This document shows positions 1-11,689 of a stretch of 64,000 nt of DNA, one piece after another. This DNA comes from Kalaharituber pfeilii (Eukaryota; Ascomycota; Pezizomycetes; Pezizales; Pezizaceae), in assembly GCA_015179045.1 (NCBI GenBank), contig WHUZ01000025.1, positions 372,001 through 436,000 of the forward strand. The letters are read 5' to 3'. The notes beneath the pieces were generated by a model. The model did no database searches and had not been told where the DNA came from. It saw nothing but the letters and a program-made list of their open reading frames with translations. Both the position numbers and the translations under genes were made by a program. Position 1 is the stretch's first letter. The number at the start of each line of letters is the position of its first letter.

Positions 1-423
1 TTCAGCTGAGTTATTAGTGTATAAGACACTATGGGTATTATTCGTATTTTTCATTCGAAAGCTTGGATGGATAATTTTTTTTTTCGCCTTGCCATGTTGT
101 AATGTTTTGCGAAGCAGAACTTTTCTGGTTTCCGGTGGTGTTTGTGGTTTGGGATTATTATTGTCTGTTGAACAGTTTATACTTGTGATGAAAATAAGCA
201 CCATTGATTGCAGGACTGCTTGATAGTTTGGCAAACATGGAGCTCAAGATTTTGTGTGAGGAAAGCGGAGGTTGCAGCTAAGCCTAATACTAAAGCAAAC
301 ATGCTCAATTCCGAGCGAGGGAAACAAGGAGAGACATATTTCCCAGAGTTGTTTTAGGTTGCTGGATCAGAGTACTGCTATTACTTGAAGCAGAGGCCAA
401 AAAAAATAAATAATGGTGCTAAA

Positions 424-1330
424 AAAAATTACCAAACGACAAAATTTCACCGTCGTAACAACGAATCGAACTTGCTTCGCAAACGCGCAAAAAAAAAAAA
501 GATAGCCAAATTAAGTTGTGGGGGAGTCATTTTTAGTTTGTTTAATTAAAAGTGAGTCCAATTGAGTTAACAGCGAATTTGGCTGATTGACAACATATTT
601 GAAAAACTTATAAGGAGTTAGAAGTCTTGGCGTTCAGGCCTTCTTGGAAAAAAAGCAACATAAAGATATGGCGGTGCCAGAAAACCACCGAGCGAAATTA
701 CACCAATCCCTAACGATGGCTCGAACCCAAATTAGGTTGAATTCAGAATAGAATCCGGCTCGGATAAAATCCAGTGCAGTTAGATAGCTAGTTAGGCTGG
801 ACGTTTCTTCCTTCGAATCCTGATAAAGACATGATAGAATTCTTGGCATAGACAAACCAATATTAATTGCAACTAAAACAAATGATAGGCCATATTATGT
901 AGAAAATGATAAAAATGACGATGTAAAAAAAGATTACCTACGGTAGGTAAGTGATATAAATTATACCAGCGAGTCGAACTCACTCGCCGCAACGGCAAAA
1001 AAAAGTGTGAGCCAAATTTGGTTTAGTCTGTCTTGTTCACTCAAAGCGGCCAAATCATCCAATTGCGAATTTGGCTAGACTAGTGGAACGTATGACGTTA
1101 TTCTAAATAAGAAAATCACATTCGCCCCAACAACAAATTGAACTCGGTAACAGAGGCATAAAAATTAGCCAACGCGGGATGCAGCGACGGATTTCCTTCA
1201 GCATTACAGCCCGACCATATTCCCCTAAGTTAAGTAGCGAACGTTGGCTAATTGTTTGTTGTTTCTCCATATTGATAAAGAGGTCATCAAATTCTTGGCG
1301 TTCGGGACAAACCAATATTACCTGGGATCA
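424..1330. repeat. Hairpin-bearing dispersed repeat, cluster 1 (three copies)
   Basis: Three diverged copies of a roughly 200-bp unit. Each has a C/A-rich leader, a block near CTCGAACTCACTC, a poly-A run, then a left arm AGCCAAATT and a right arm AATTTGGCT about 50-90 nt downstream. Arms lie at 504-512/576-584 and 1010-1018/1068-1076. In the third copy the arms are AGCCAACG (1167-1174) and CGTTGGCT (1242-1249), a changed but still complementary pair. Copies 1 and 3 also share a downstream block close to TCTTGGCGTTC. Nothing in it encodes protein. The rest of 1-1590 shows no gene. Confidence 0.6.
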
Positions 1331-1590
1331 AAGAAGGGAAAACAATAAGCCATATATGTAGAAAACAATAGCGGTGGCCATCAATTATCTACGGTAAGGT
1401 AAGGTGGAACATCTAGCCATCTGCGGCCGGCAATTGATGACCGGTCCAAAATACAAAAAAGCTAAGGCTTGCACTCTGTAGTTGTAGTGTAGTCTCATTC
1501 ACCCCTATCCCGCATATCAACACAACTACAAATTCACTGCCTCGTATAAGCCAAAAAGCGTCAATACAGAAGAAAATAGAAATCGATGTT

Positions 1591-1860
1591 TTGATGACAG
1601 TAATGGAGTATGATTTAGATTCGGAGTTTGACTCAGGGTACAGTTCAGAGGAAGAAGAGGAGGGCTTAGAGGAGCTTCAGGAGCTAATAGATAGGAGTGA
1701 TTATATTGCAGCTAATCGATATTTCAACCATGGCAAAAACTCTGCTGGAAGGCAAGACTCAAATATTCTATCAAATTTGATTAATAAATATCCAGATTCA
1801 ACATTTCTTGCTGTTTCTCGGATGCAAGGAATCTCCTTTTGGCAGCTAGTAGATCTTCTC
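1591..1860 (+). pseudogene. Harbinger/PIF-like transposase N-terminal fragment
   Basis: The open stretch starts with an acidic Ser/Glu-rich segment. It then reads NILSNLINKYPDSTFLAVSR followed by QGISFWQLVDLL, which resembles the N-terminal 'FRMSKxxFxxLVxLI' region of PIF/Harbinger DDE transposases. Homology stops near 1860, where a G+T-rich run of GTGCGGTGC-like repeats begins, so the catalytic domain is absent. The open frame continues to 2028, but that part looks like repeat translation. The family assignment rests on one short motif and is tentative. Confidence 0.35.
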
Positions 1861-2086
1861 GTGCGGTGCCGTGCGGTGTGGTGCAGTGCAGTGCGATGTG
1901 GGGTTGCGTTGAGTAGGGGCGGTTTGAGGCAAATCTACGGTAAGGTACGTGGTTTTCCAAGTACGATTTCGTGCTGTACAGTCGGTGATAACGTACCAAG
2001 TTGCCTTACATTCCAGGATGGAACATAGTAGTGGTTGTCACTGAATAATTGAGATTGGTTACCACACTTTACTATACTTTACTATA

Positions 2087-3466
2087 GCCTCGTCCCCAGG
2101 CGTTTGTAGAAGGCTGAGATTAGCTAATCGGGTGATCACGTGAATGCTAAGAACTGTAAATATAATAAACTGATATTTAAACATACAACCGCCTGGAGGC
2201 ATTGTTGCAATTCTATCTCGAGCAAAACCACTTCGCGCCGGAGGTCGAAATCGTAACGGATTCGGAGCATGTATTATAGAACTGTAATATTCCGTATACT
2301 TTTTTATCAAATACACTACTTCCTATGGAGAGCTTGAGGGGGTGCTGGGGTGCCGCCCAGCTATGTAAGTCCAGTGTTAAGTTCTTCTACTACCTCTGCA
2401 TAGCCAATTAATTATAGGAACTTTTATCCGGAATTGTTCCTTATAGGTATAGCCTCGTCCCCTACAATTAGGTAACTAGTTAATTATTGGGGAATGGGGC
2501 TAATATAGGTGGGTAGGCAGTAACTAGTAACTGGTTAGCTACCTATAGCTAGCCAGTTAGACTAGACTTCAAGACAGAGAGAGTTGGACCTAAAAGAGTC
2601 GGACTTACTGGAATTGAAGTTAATAACTCTTAGGATAATATACAGAAAGTTACTATCCACTAGGTCAAACAGACACTTGACTAGCAATGCTTATATAGCA
2701 CTTATTTATGTAACTATGACACTATTCCAGCTTGTCGTATATTGCTTGTCACATATACATATTTTATACTACTCACCTCTGGATTATAATCAAAACTTTC
2801 AGAAATGATATTTTCTATTATGAGAAACTAATTCCGGATGCCAGCTATATTATATTCTACTCTAATTTGATTCTCAGTACTACTATCATCTACTCCGATA
2901 CTATTATACTTATTAGTAAGGCCATTACTAAGTAGTTATATAGAACTACTTAGCTCTGGAGTATAGTAAAAATTTCAAAAATAGTATTCTTCATCATAAG
3001 GAACTCATTCCGGACGCCAGCTACACTCCACCACCATATACCACTTGGCAAGGCTATTGCCAGATAGTTGTATAAAACTACTCAGCTCCGGAGTATGATA
3101 AAATTCTTGGAAATAATATGCTTCACCATAAGAAGCTGATTCCGGATACCACCCACACTCCGCATTAGTTTGATTCTCAATGTATACCTTATTGACCATG
3201 TATAAATACTACCCACATTGGCTAATAGAATCACAATGCGTGGTACCGGAATTGAAAAAAGACTACACTAATGTATTCGGACAAGTCGATAGTATATAGG
3301 GCGAGAGTATTTGCAGGGGTTGGTTCGACTTTGCAGGGTTCGATAATTTTGGAGGGAAATACTCCAGGCGGTTGTATATTTAAATGACAATATTTACAGT
3401 TCTTGGCACTCACGTGATCACCCGATTAGCTAATCTCAGGCTTCTACAAACGCCTGGGGACGAGGC
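2087..3466. mobile_element. 1.38-kb non-autonomous element with ~110-bp terminal inverted repeats and TA duplication
   Basis: The left end (GCCTCGTCCCCAGGCG... through about 2200) is repeated in inverse orientation at about 3360-3466, ending ...CGCCTGGGGACGAGGC. The arms share GATTAGCTAATC, a GTGATCACGTGA-like block and ACTGTAAATAT. TA lies immediately outside both ends (2085-2086, 3467-3468), as expected for Tc1/mariner-type insertion. There is no transposase frame inside. A second short copy of the terminal motif occurs at about 2450. The superfamily is inferred only from the TA and the inverted ends. Confidence 0.7.
2765..3215. repeat. Three ~140-bp degenerate tandem units inside the inverted-repeat element
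   Basis: Three successive units each carry a block close to CTCATTCCGGACGCCAGC, preceded by a TTTCAAAAATAGTATTC-like stretch and an 'AACTACTyAGCTCyGGAGTAT' block. Starts are near 2765, 2936 and 3076. The units are A+T-rich and have no coding potential. Confidence 0.55.
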
Positions 3467-3700
3467 TACCAGAAGGTTACGGGTATTTCTTGAGGCAGAG
3501 GAGGGGCCTTCTCTGATCATTATCATCATCATCGTCGTGGATGGTTACAGTATAACTAAGTTGTTATTCTGTTCAGTCTTACAGTTGTTTCGTCGTCCTC
3601 TTAAGATATAGTAAACCGGTCTTCGCCTTGTGTCCCGATCTCTAGTCCTTTTACCTTTTGTGTTCTTGTTCCCCTTCGTTGAACTTTCCCTCCCACAGCA
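3467..3700 (+). repeat. LTR-like dispersed repeat, copy 1
   Basis: About 230 bp here matches, in inverse orientation, the stretch at about 13770-13990. Shared landmarks are CCAGAA(A/G)GTTACGGGTATTTC, a GATGATCATCATCATC-type trinucleotide run, a TCTTACAGTTGTT block and ATATAGTAAACCGGTCTTC, ending near TCCCTCC(C/T)ACAG. No reverse transcriptase lies next to either copy. A solo LTR or SINE-like repeat is possible. The inverted-repeat element abuts its left side. Confidence 0.55.
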
Positions 3701-4334
3701 CTGACTCGTGCGGAGCCTCGCTCGTGACAGCGCCGCACTACGGCTGCAACTCTTGGCACACACCCTTTTGACTGACAGGCACGTCCGGAGACTGCGGAAT
3801 ATGCAGAATGTAATCCTCAATTCTCCAAAACACCGTCTTTTCTCCGCGCAGTCACTGACCTATTGTAGTGTCGCGGCTCTATTTCTTCCAAGATTACCTC
3901 AAAGAGCGCCAGCTGCCAGTGTTGACGGAAGCTCAAATCAAGGAGCTGATACATAACTATCCTGAATCCTTCTGATAATCTTCATCTCCATACCCATTAG
4001 CCACTCTGGCCGCTGATATAGGTATGTGCATCGAGATGACGATGAACGGGAACGATTGTCGAAAGAGCGACGCCCAGGGAGGCCGCCTTCCTTAAAGAAG
4101 ACCAGCCCAAGATGCGTTTTGAGAAGGAGGATGATGAGTTCCGTACCTGATTCCGGATACCGGACCTTTCAGGCCCAGATAATGTTCAGAAATTTGTGGC
4201 TTGGGATGGCACTCATGGATTGTTGCCTTTAGTTAAATCCACCAGAATAACTAAAGATCAATAAAAACAAACTGTACAGGAACGCAGCTTCTAATTTTCC
4301 GACATAATCAAGGGTAATGGAGCTGTGAAATTCG
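3701..4334. other. Intergenic, no supported gene
   Basis: Short frames only. A plus-strand stretch near 3900-4090 (reading roughly LTEAQIKELIHNYPESF, then stops, then a basic segment) vaguely recalls a transposase helix-turn-helix but is too weak to call. Confidence 0.4.
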
Positions 4335-5580
4335 GTGAAGGGCAATGGGATGGAAGAATGTAGCAAGGAAGTGGTCATGGGAAACTCGACTATCATGACG
4401 GAATATGTAGTTGTCTCTACGCTCGAGAACGGCAGGAGGGTGATTGGATTTGCGCCTGATGATGAGGAGAATCTGTATAATTGGGCGTTTGTGAGTTCCC
4501 CTCCCCCTTCCCGCATGTTGCGATTCCAATAACCTATATGTCCCTCCTATAACTACTTTACGTATTTCTTTAAAATTTGCTCCTGCGGAAGGCAACAATG
4601 ATGTGTGTCCCACGCAGAAGATGATATGCTGGATGACACTCCTCGGCATCCTCCAAATCTACAATAGCGATTTTGCGTCCTCCATCCCTTCCCGGCGCAA
4701 GGAGTTTCGTCAGGACCGGCTTCCAGGTCCCCGCGTATGGTCATTGCTCCTCTGAGTGAGTTCTACGGACGGAGGAAACCACTGCTGATGACGTTCGTGT
4801 GGTACATGGTGTGGACGGTTGCGTGCGAAGGGGCCCCGAATATCCCCCGGTTGGTGTTTGGGTTTCTGGCGGGGTTGGGCCCAAGTTCGCCGTTGAGCGC
4901 GGTGGGGGCGGTGAATGCGGATAGTTGGGGGGGAGCGGAGCTGAGGGGGAGGTGTAAGTGGTCTCTGTTGATGTTATATGTGTGTCCTCAGAGCATCTTC
5001 TGGGACCTCAGCTGATAAGATGCATGGATGTTCACTTGTTCGGCCTTTTCGGAGAAACTCCGGCGTCTCCCACTTGCGTGCTTTGGGACGGACTAGCATA
5101 TGCGCTCTGGCTCTTCTGGCTTGAGTGGACGAGAAGGGCAAACATCCATTGGATCGTGCCGATGATGTCGGGAGTCCCGTTTGGGTTCGGGATAATTATG
5201 GCGTGTCTGAATTATACAACGGATGCGATGCGGCGAGTGCGCTGACGGCGGGGTCCATGGCGAGAAGCGTGTTTAGAGCGTCGCTCCCAGTAGCAGCAAA
5301 AAGGATGTAGGCAGCGCTTGAAGTCGGCCCCGCAACGAGCGTGAAGGGGAGAGCGCGGGTGGGGGGCTACCGTTTTGTTTATGAATCATGTGCATGGGCG
5401 GACTTGGACGGGACGGGAGGTAGTTTACTGACGAAAAAGTGGGCGGGAACGCAAGTCCGCGCGAGGACAAAATTCTGCCAGTACCTGAAGGAGATGGACG
5501 AGAAGGCGGCAGCGGAGAAGGAGCAGAGGGCGAGAGGGGCGGCGATGGAGACGAGGTCGTGGAGCGGGGAGTTGAGATGA
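4335..5580 (+). pseudogene. Decayed MFS (DHA1-type) transporter
   Basis: Fragments of a major facilitator superfamily transporter appear in the right order but in different frames. 4335-4490 reads ...RRVIGFAPDDEENLYNW, the cytoplasmic N-terminus of fungal DHA1 drug or polyamine transporters, and is followed by a GTGAGT donor. About 4618-4735 resembles the first membrane segment (LLGILQIYNSDFASS). About 4737-4890 reads APLSEFYGRRKPLL, the loop 2-3 MFS signature. 5140-5300 resembles the late segments (PFGFGII, then ASALTAGSMARSVFRAS). 5430-5540 resembles a basic C-terminal tail. Several frameshifts and a missing middle part make a functional protein impossible. The antisense proline-rich frames here are by-products of G-rich sequence. 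Confidence 0.7.
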
Positions 5581-6187
5581 GGAGAAAGGTGTAGAAAGGG
5601 GGGTGGGTTCGAAGGCGGTGGCGGCAGTCGTGCCGCCTGTGGAGGATTTGGGAACGGAGTAGCACGGGAAGGGTAGAGGGAAGGGAGAGGATGGCGGGGT
5701 ATGAGAAGAGGGGGTGTAGAGCGGAGGGGGTGGAAGGAGATATATTGTAGCTTAGAATATATCTTGTATTCGCGATTACTCTGCATTGCTTCGGGAGGAC
5801 TTGTGCAGGGGGGTACTTATATCTGCTTTGTAATATTCTCATGTATTAGGTCAGAGTTGAGGGTAACGAACCAAACAAGCTCCAAGCCACATCCCCATAC
5901 TGTTACTCATCGCACCGCCCATGGATGCCATTTCTCACCGCAACTGCAACTGCAGCCACCAACTTTGTACTTAACACACATACACACACACACATGCATA
6001 TGCACGCTTTACATATATAATTTCATTCTAAGGTACTTCCGTGTGCCCCTTTTTTTTCCCTTCTTTTGTGATATCCCATGCTAATTGTAACAAGTACATA
6101 CATCTCAGCGCAGACAAACATAAAGTCTTAATTCTGCCCACCTCTCTCTCCCTTTTCGGACTACACCTGCCACCTCTTCAGCTCCTC
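5581..6187. other. Intergenic 3' region between convergent MFS pseudogene and NLR gene
   Basis: G-rich then pyrimidine-rich sequence with a short CA microsatellite near 5970-6000. No supported gene. Confidence 0.4.
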
Positions 6188-9100
6188 CTACGCCTGGGCC
6201 TTAGTGCCACCAGCCCGACCAGCCCTGCCAGCCCACCAGCCCTGATTCGTGTTTCCTACAGAGTTGCCAATATCCACACATGACTGAGGTTCGTTAACTT
6301 GTTTTAAATATGCTTCCACCAGTAGTTCTGCAGTTTTCCGATTTTTGTTTTCTACGGCGACAGCAATTGCACATACATTGGTTCCCGGTTCAGAGGTCGA
6401 GGTACCAATGGGTAGCTTTGCGAAACCATGATTGGTGTGGCAGTTGGAATGGGACACTATAGCATTGTTTGCCAACAGGACTTCCACAGTTCCTTGACAA
6501 ACACGCTCATCCGGCCATGTATCTGAAGCTGCAAGCGCAAGGGCCGTGTTCCCTTTATTATCGCGTCTGCTGACCTCCGCTCCTGCAGCTAGCAGCTGCT
6601 TTACAACCTCGACACGGCCTCCATATGCAGCGCGGTGCAAGGGTGTCCACCCATATTTATCACCTTTGTTGACCTCCGCTCCTGCTGCTAGCAGCTGCTT
6701 TACAACCTCGACACGGCCTCCATGTGCAGCACTGTGCAAGGGTGTCCACCCATCTTTACCACCTTTGTTGACCTCCGCTCCTGCTGCTAGCAGCTGCTTT
6801 ACAACCTCGGCATGGCCTCCATGTGCAGCGCGGTGCAAGGGTGTCCACCCATCTTTATCACCTTTGTTGACCTCCGCTCCTGCTGCTAGCAGCTGCTTTA
6901 CAACCTCGACACGGCCTTCTTGTGCAGCATGGTGCAAGGGTGTCCGCCCATATTTATCACCTTTGTTGACCTCCGCTCCTGCTGCTAGCAGCTGCTTTAC
7001 AACCTCGACATGGCCTCCATGTGCAGCGCTGTGCAAGGGTGTCCACCCATCTTTACCACCTTTGTTGACCTCCGCTCCTGCTCCTAGCAGCTGCTTTACA
7101 ATGTTGCAATGACCAGCTATCACCGCTGCGTGCAGTGCTTCAGATAATATTTCTAGTGTTTGCGCACTTCTGAGAAACAGTGGTTGATACCGGAAATCTA
7201 TCAATGATGCAAGGAGGAGCTTCGTTATCTCCACATGCCCATTTCCTGAGGCTACAACAAGTGCTGGGGCTCTCGAACTCTCCTTCACCTTGGCTCCTGC
7301 TTCCAAAAGCACTTTAACAACCTCAGTATGACCATTTCCTGAAGCTCCTGTAAGCACTGACTCTGCTCCGGTACCTGCAACAAGGCCATTGGGCCTGTGG
7401 AGGAAGTTGACATCAGCGCCTGCTGCTAACAGCTTCTTTACAACCTCAACTTGGCCGTGTTCCACTGCTAGAAAGAATGCAGCTGTTATACAAGTGGTTA
7501 CTAGTTTTGGTGTACCGGCAATGGCATGTGTTACAGAACTCTGATCTTCCGCAAGATTGACAATTGCCGCTAGGAGTTGTTCCAAAACCTGGACATGTCC
7601 ATTTTGGGCTGCGCAATCCAACGCCTCAGACAGTGTTTCAGCTAAAAAATCCACTCTCTCTAGGATATAACTGATGCTTCCCACTTGTCCAGCTTTGGCA
7701 GCCTCTGTCAGTAAGGAGCTCCAATCCACTGGAGCTCCTGCAAGGACGAGTCTTTCAAAAATCAGTAGATGGCCTTCAGCACATGCAGAATGCAGTGCAT
7801 TGCGCAGGTATTCTGGATTCTCCACGTGACCTGGCCCAGCTTGTAATATATGTTCAACAGTTTGTAGGTGGCCCCTTGCTGCTGCAGCCGTGAGGGCCGT
7901 TTGCTTTTCTCCTGTTTCCATTAAGTGAAATTCAAAGTCCAGCTGTGAGCCTTTGCCGACATAGAAGCTGACAAGATAAGGAAATCCGAGTGCAGCAGAG
8001 ACTAGGAGTGGCATCTCAGAAACATGGCATTCATACTTCGTGCCAGCAGAAGCCCTAGCAAGGAAAACTTGCACATACTGAGGCGGGGAAATACCACCTG
8101 AGGCTACCTCTTCAAAGGTTAGTTGAACTAGGGCCTCATGTGAGTATTGAACTGCCCATTTAAAGCGTTCGTACTGGGAGTCATCTATGGTAAGTGAATC
8201 TGATGACCACGGTAGTTTGACCAGATTAAGGCCATTGAGGACCAAGTCTCTGAACCATGTCCAATACTGTTCCGGATCTGCTGATGATATGCTGACTGGA
8301 GGGAGGTTTTTGCAATGGCTGAGCCAGTTCTCGATAACATAGTAGAACAAAGTAGACTTTTGCATCTGCGACGCTGCATCTGAGTCTGTGGGTGGCTTGG
8401 CTGATATTGGGCTAAACAGTTGCAAATTGGCACCTCGGGGGACATGTTCTCCCGAAGGGTGTTTAAGAAACTTGCGGGAGGATGTTGATACTAAACCTGA
8501 GCGCAGTTCTGGAGGAATCCACTTAGACACAGGCATGGAGAGTATGGATCGCCTTGGTTTTGATTCTGACACAGGAGTAGCCCGTTCCAGTTGAGTTTGA
8601 AGGTCCTTGAAGTGCAAGTATTGTAAACACCTTTTGGCCAGGTGTACTTCTGTAGTTCGTGGCTCGATCCGAAATACCTCAAGGTTTTCTGGCAATTCAT
8701 GTGTGTGCAGAAAGGTTACCACAGTCGAATGTATGAAGCGGACTTTTGAAGAACCACATACTGGTTCTTCTATGACTAGAAAGTTTCCACAGGCCTCAAT
8801 GACCTTGTCCAGGTCTACTGGAACACGATGTAGTCCTTGTGTTCGTGTGGTATCGTCGTCCTTGATAACCACTGCCTCCACAAGTTCACGTAGTGACAAC
8901 TGCCTCCTTGCTGTAGTGAGCCACCTGAACACCTCGACTGCAATATCTTTTTTACGCTCTTTGACAATGCGCTGTAGCATCCTGATGTATGTCTCATCCA
9001 AATTGCGAGGCAATGAGCGTAATGTCTCTCGGATCTCTTCATCATTGAGCTGTCTGCTGATGTCATATATCTGTAGGGTAACCCATAGGAACCTAATTTG

Positions 9101-11239
9101 TGACGTTACTTATAAGGCTTGAGAATCCAGAGGTGGATATGTGTACTTACATTCCTTCAACACCACCCATCAATGCCTGCTTAATTTCCTCAGCCATCCC
9201 TGGGTCTTGGATCCGCAATCTCCCATCCTGCAATCGTTGCCTCAATGTTGTGTCAATGTATCCCTCAACTTCGGGGCGCTGCTTCACATCATCAAGTGAT
9301 ACTGAGAAAGTACATGGAAGGTTTCTTGTCAGGTAAACCTCTGTACGGCTGGAAAGATAAACTTTTATACACCGCGGTATACTCAATAGCTTATTGAGCA
9401 ATTCAAGTATCTGTGCTTGGATGTCATCATGACATTCATCGATCCCATCGAATATCAGAAATATAGTATTAGGAAGTCTGCAAGTGCGAAGGAAGAGGTC
9501 TTGCCATAAGGCTGTAGTCGGAGTGTTGTATTTGTCGAAGAACTTTGCCAGATACCCTTCGAATTCTGTGGAACCATGGAAAACACAGAGTACTTGCTTA
9601 ATCAAGCTTCTTATGATTTCTTCAAACTCAAGAGAACGATGCTCAGAGAAATTGCAGAAAAAGTATCCAAGGAATGTCTTTCCAGATCCACAATTGGTTT
9701 GTTGGATGCGGGTATCTAGGAGATGTTTCACCACTGCAGCTGATAAAACTGATTTCCCTGATCCCGCTGTGGTGATTAAAAGGCAATATTTATGCAGAAG
9801 TTAGTGACTTAACTATGCATGAACCTCACGAAAGACTCAAAGAGTAAACGTACGGATTCCATGGCACCAGAGGAGTGCGGAAGGGCAAGATTCTACCCAT
9901 TCTTTATACTTGTCCATCTCATACAGCCATTCTCCTGTACATGAATAACTGACATTCAGGAAACCCAAGAATGTTTTCGTATGATCATAATCGGAGATCC
10001 GTTTCAGTAGTTTTTGGCGTGCATCGACTGCTCAAGTTCAACCCCAGTTCCATTAGTTTGGCCTTTTAGAGGGTGCAGTCAAAGGTGGTTAACAAACAAT
10101 TTTTTTGAGCCTCCTGCCTTAGTTCCACGTCCCTGGATTTCTTCCATTGCTGTAACTGATGCTCTTCATTCCCTAAATCACATAGGTGAGGATGTTAAGC
10201 TTTCCAAAGAACTGAATTGTACTCAGAGAACAATATATCCGCTCAACTTACTTCTTGCACTTGCCTCTAGTCTCTGTCTCCATTGTTTGTTATGAGCCCA
10301 TTCCTGCAGTTCTGCATCTGCGTGCTCTTCCCACTTTGTGTTAAAGACCATCTGCCGCTGCCTCGTCTTTCTCACTTCATCTTCCCTGGCAAGAATAACT
10401 TGGTATTCCACAATCTTTTGCTGGAAAATGAGATTTTTTTCAACCTCTTGCAGTTCATCCTTCAATGGTAGCAAGAGCGCCCTGAGTATCATTGAGGTGC
10501 CTAACAATGGTATCAGCAAGCTTCTCAACATTTGTTGAATTTTGCAGTCATAATAGGCATATTTTCCAACTTACTTGACCTGCGTAAAAATGCAAGAGCA
10601 TCTGTGCAGAATCGCACCATCTGGGCATAGTACTCAAAGACTGCATCTTGAAGGCCCTGGTGCTGTGGCCACAACTCCTGAAATTCCTTGAATATGGGGC
10701 ATAGAATCCCAAGTCTTTTAAATAACTTTGTAAGACAACTGAAGTATTGAACATAATTTTGAGCAGTCTGTTCCACCATGTCAATACTCAAAATTGTAGA
10801 TGGGAAAGAGACCGGAGTTGGCAAGTCAACATGTTAGGTGTGGTGTACTGCATACCAGCAACAAAATCTTGACACTTCCCCATACTAATGCTGAAACGCA
10901 TGGACTGTGCTGAATCATGGTATCTATGATACCGGAGAATTGCTGGACTGATTGCAAAAATCCTTCACAACGTTGAAGCTTCTTCTCTGACACTTTTGCA
11001 TCTTGCAAGGCTTTGGTCAGTTCTACAATATCACCTGGAGTCTGTGGTTGGCTTAGAGCTTGTCTTTGCTCAGGTGATAGCAGCTTGTTGAAGGCATCAA
11101 CAGCATCAACTAGATTCTCTCGCCCACTGCAAGTGACAATTTGTTAGTATCTAGATAATGGGGGGAACTCTAGCAACCTTGACTGCGCCATTTGAACTTA
11201 CGTTGGTTTTTGGGCTTGGGTGCCAGGCTGCTGTGCCAT
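6188..11239 (-). CDS. NACHT-ankyrin NLR (STAND NTPase), eight exons, 1,506 aa
   Basis: A fungal NOD-like receptor with probable roles in non-self recognition or incompatibility. My splice model is 11239-11202, 11126-10856, 10767-10575, 10500-10252, 10172-10098, 10027-9854, 9766-9151 and 9092-6188. All introns are GT-AG and the sum is 4,521 nt with no stop. The first Met gives MAQQPGTQAQ. Residues about 20-260 look like the DUF7708 N-terminal effector region (ALVWGSVKILLL; AFLRRS), followed by a helical, basic segment. NACHT starts near residue 331 with P-loop GIPGSGKS, then Walker B FLIFDGIDE near 436-444. A winged-helix-type stretch (FLWVTLQIYDI, LPRNLDETYIRML) follows. Ankyrin repeats run from about 930 to 1465. 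About six C-terminal units are nearly identical. The last ~45 residues are not repeat-like. What triggers it cannot be read from the sequence. Confidence 0.93.
6560..7105 (-). repeat. Near-identical 99-bp tandem units encoding ankyrin repeats
   Basis: About six head-to-tail 99-bp units with the protein pattern GWTPLH-AA-GG-VEVVKQLLAAG, then AEVNKGDK (33 aa), near residues 1203-1387 of the NLR. Neighbouring units differ at a handful of bases, while ankyrin repeats further upstream in the same protein are strongly diverged. This is the pattern of recent unit exchange. Confidence 0.9.
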
Positions 11240-11689
11240 TTGGAGAAGCAGGGGGTGATTTATATATTTTTGCTACTCTGTTAAGCTTTTGGGTGTTATA
11301 GGTATGTGGTTAAGCTGAACTTTAATGCTCGAGATATTGTGAGGTGATTTGGGTAGGGAATGCTATAGCCTGTTAGATTGATCTTGATGATACAGATATG
11401 TTCGTCGGCGGAGTAAATGAGGCTCATGCTGTATCTCGTCGCGCAGCTTTACCAGGGTCCCACCAATTGGAAACGTTAATACTACCGCCGCCTTGCTGTA
11501 GCTTAACTCTTTGGGAATGAGACATTGAACAGCGTAACGAAAAAAAAAAAAAACGAAAAATGCAATAAAAATTGCAAAAACGTGCAGAAATGTTAATGAG
11601 CGTCGTTGTCAAGACGCTAAATATGTACGAATGTTCCACTTACCTTACCGTAGATAATTGATGACCACTAATAAAAATGACGGTGCCGA

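Noticed and set aside
5273..5842. 189-aa minus-strand proline/serine-rich frame
   Set aside because: Composition artefact opposite G-rich MFS pseudogene sequence; no domain recognised.
6560..7105. Regular ~99-bp direct repeats that could suggest a repeat array of CRISPR type
   Set aside because: Units are contiguous, have no spacers, and encode ankyrin repeats in a eukaryotic gene.
6546..7112. 188-aa plus-strand frame with repetitive SAPAASSCFTTSTRPP units
   Set aside because: It is the antisense of the 99-bp ankyrin array of the NLR; its repetitiveness follows from that.
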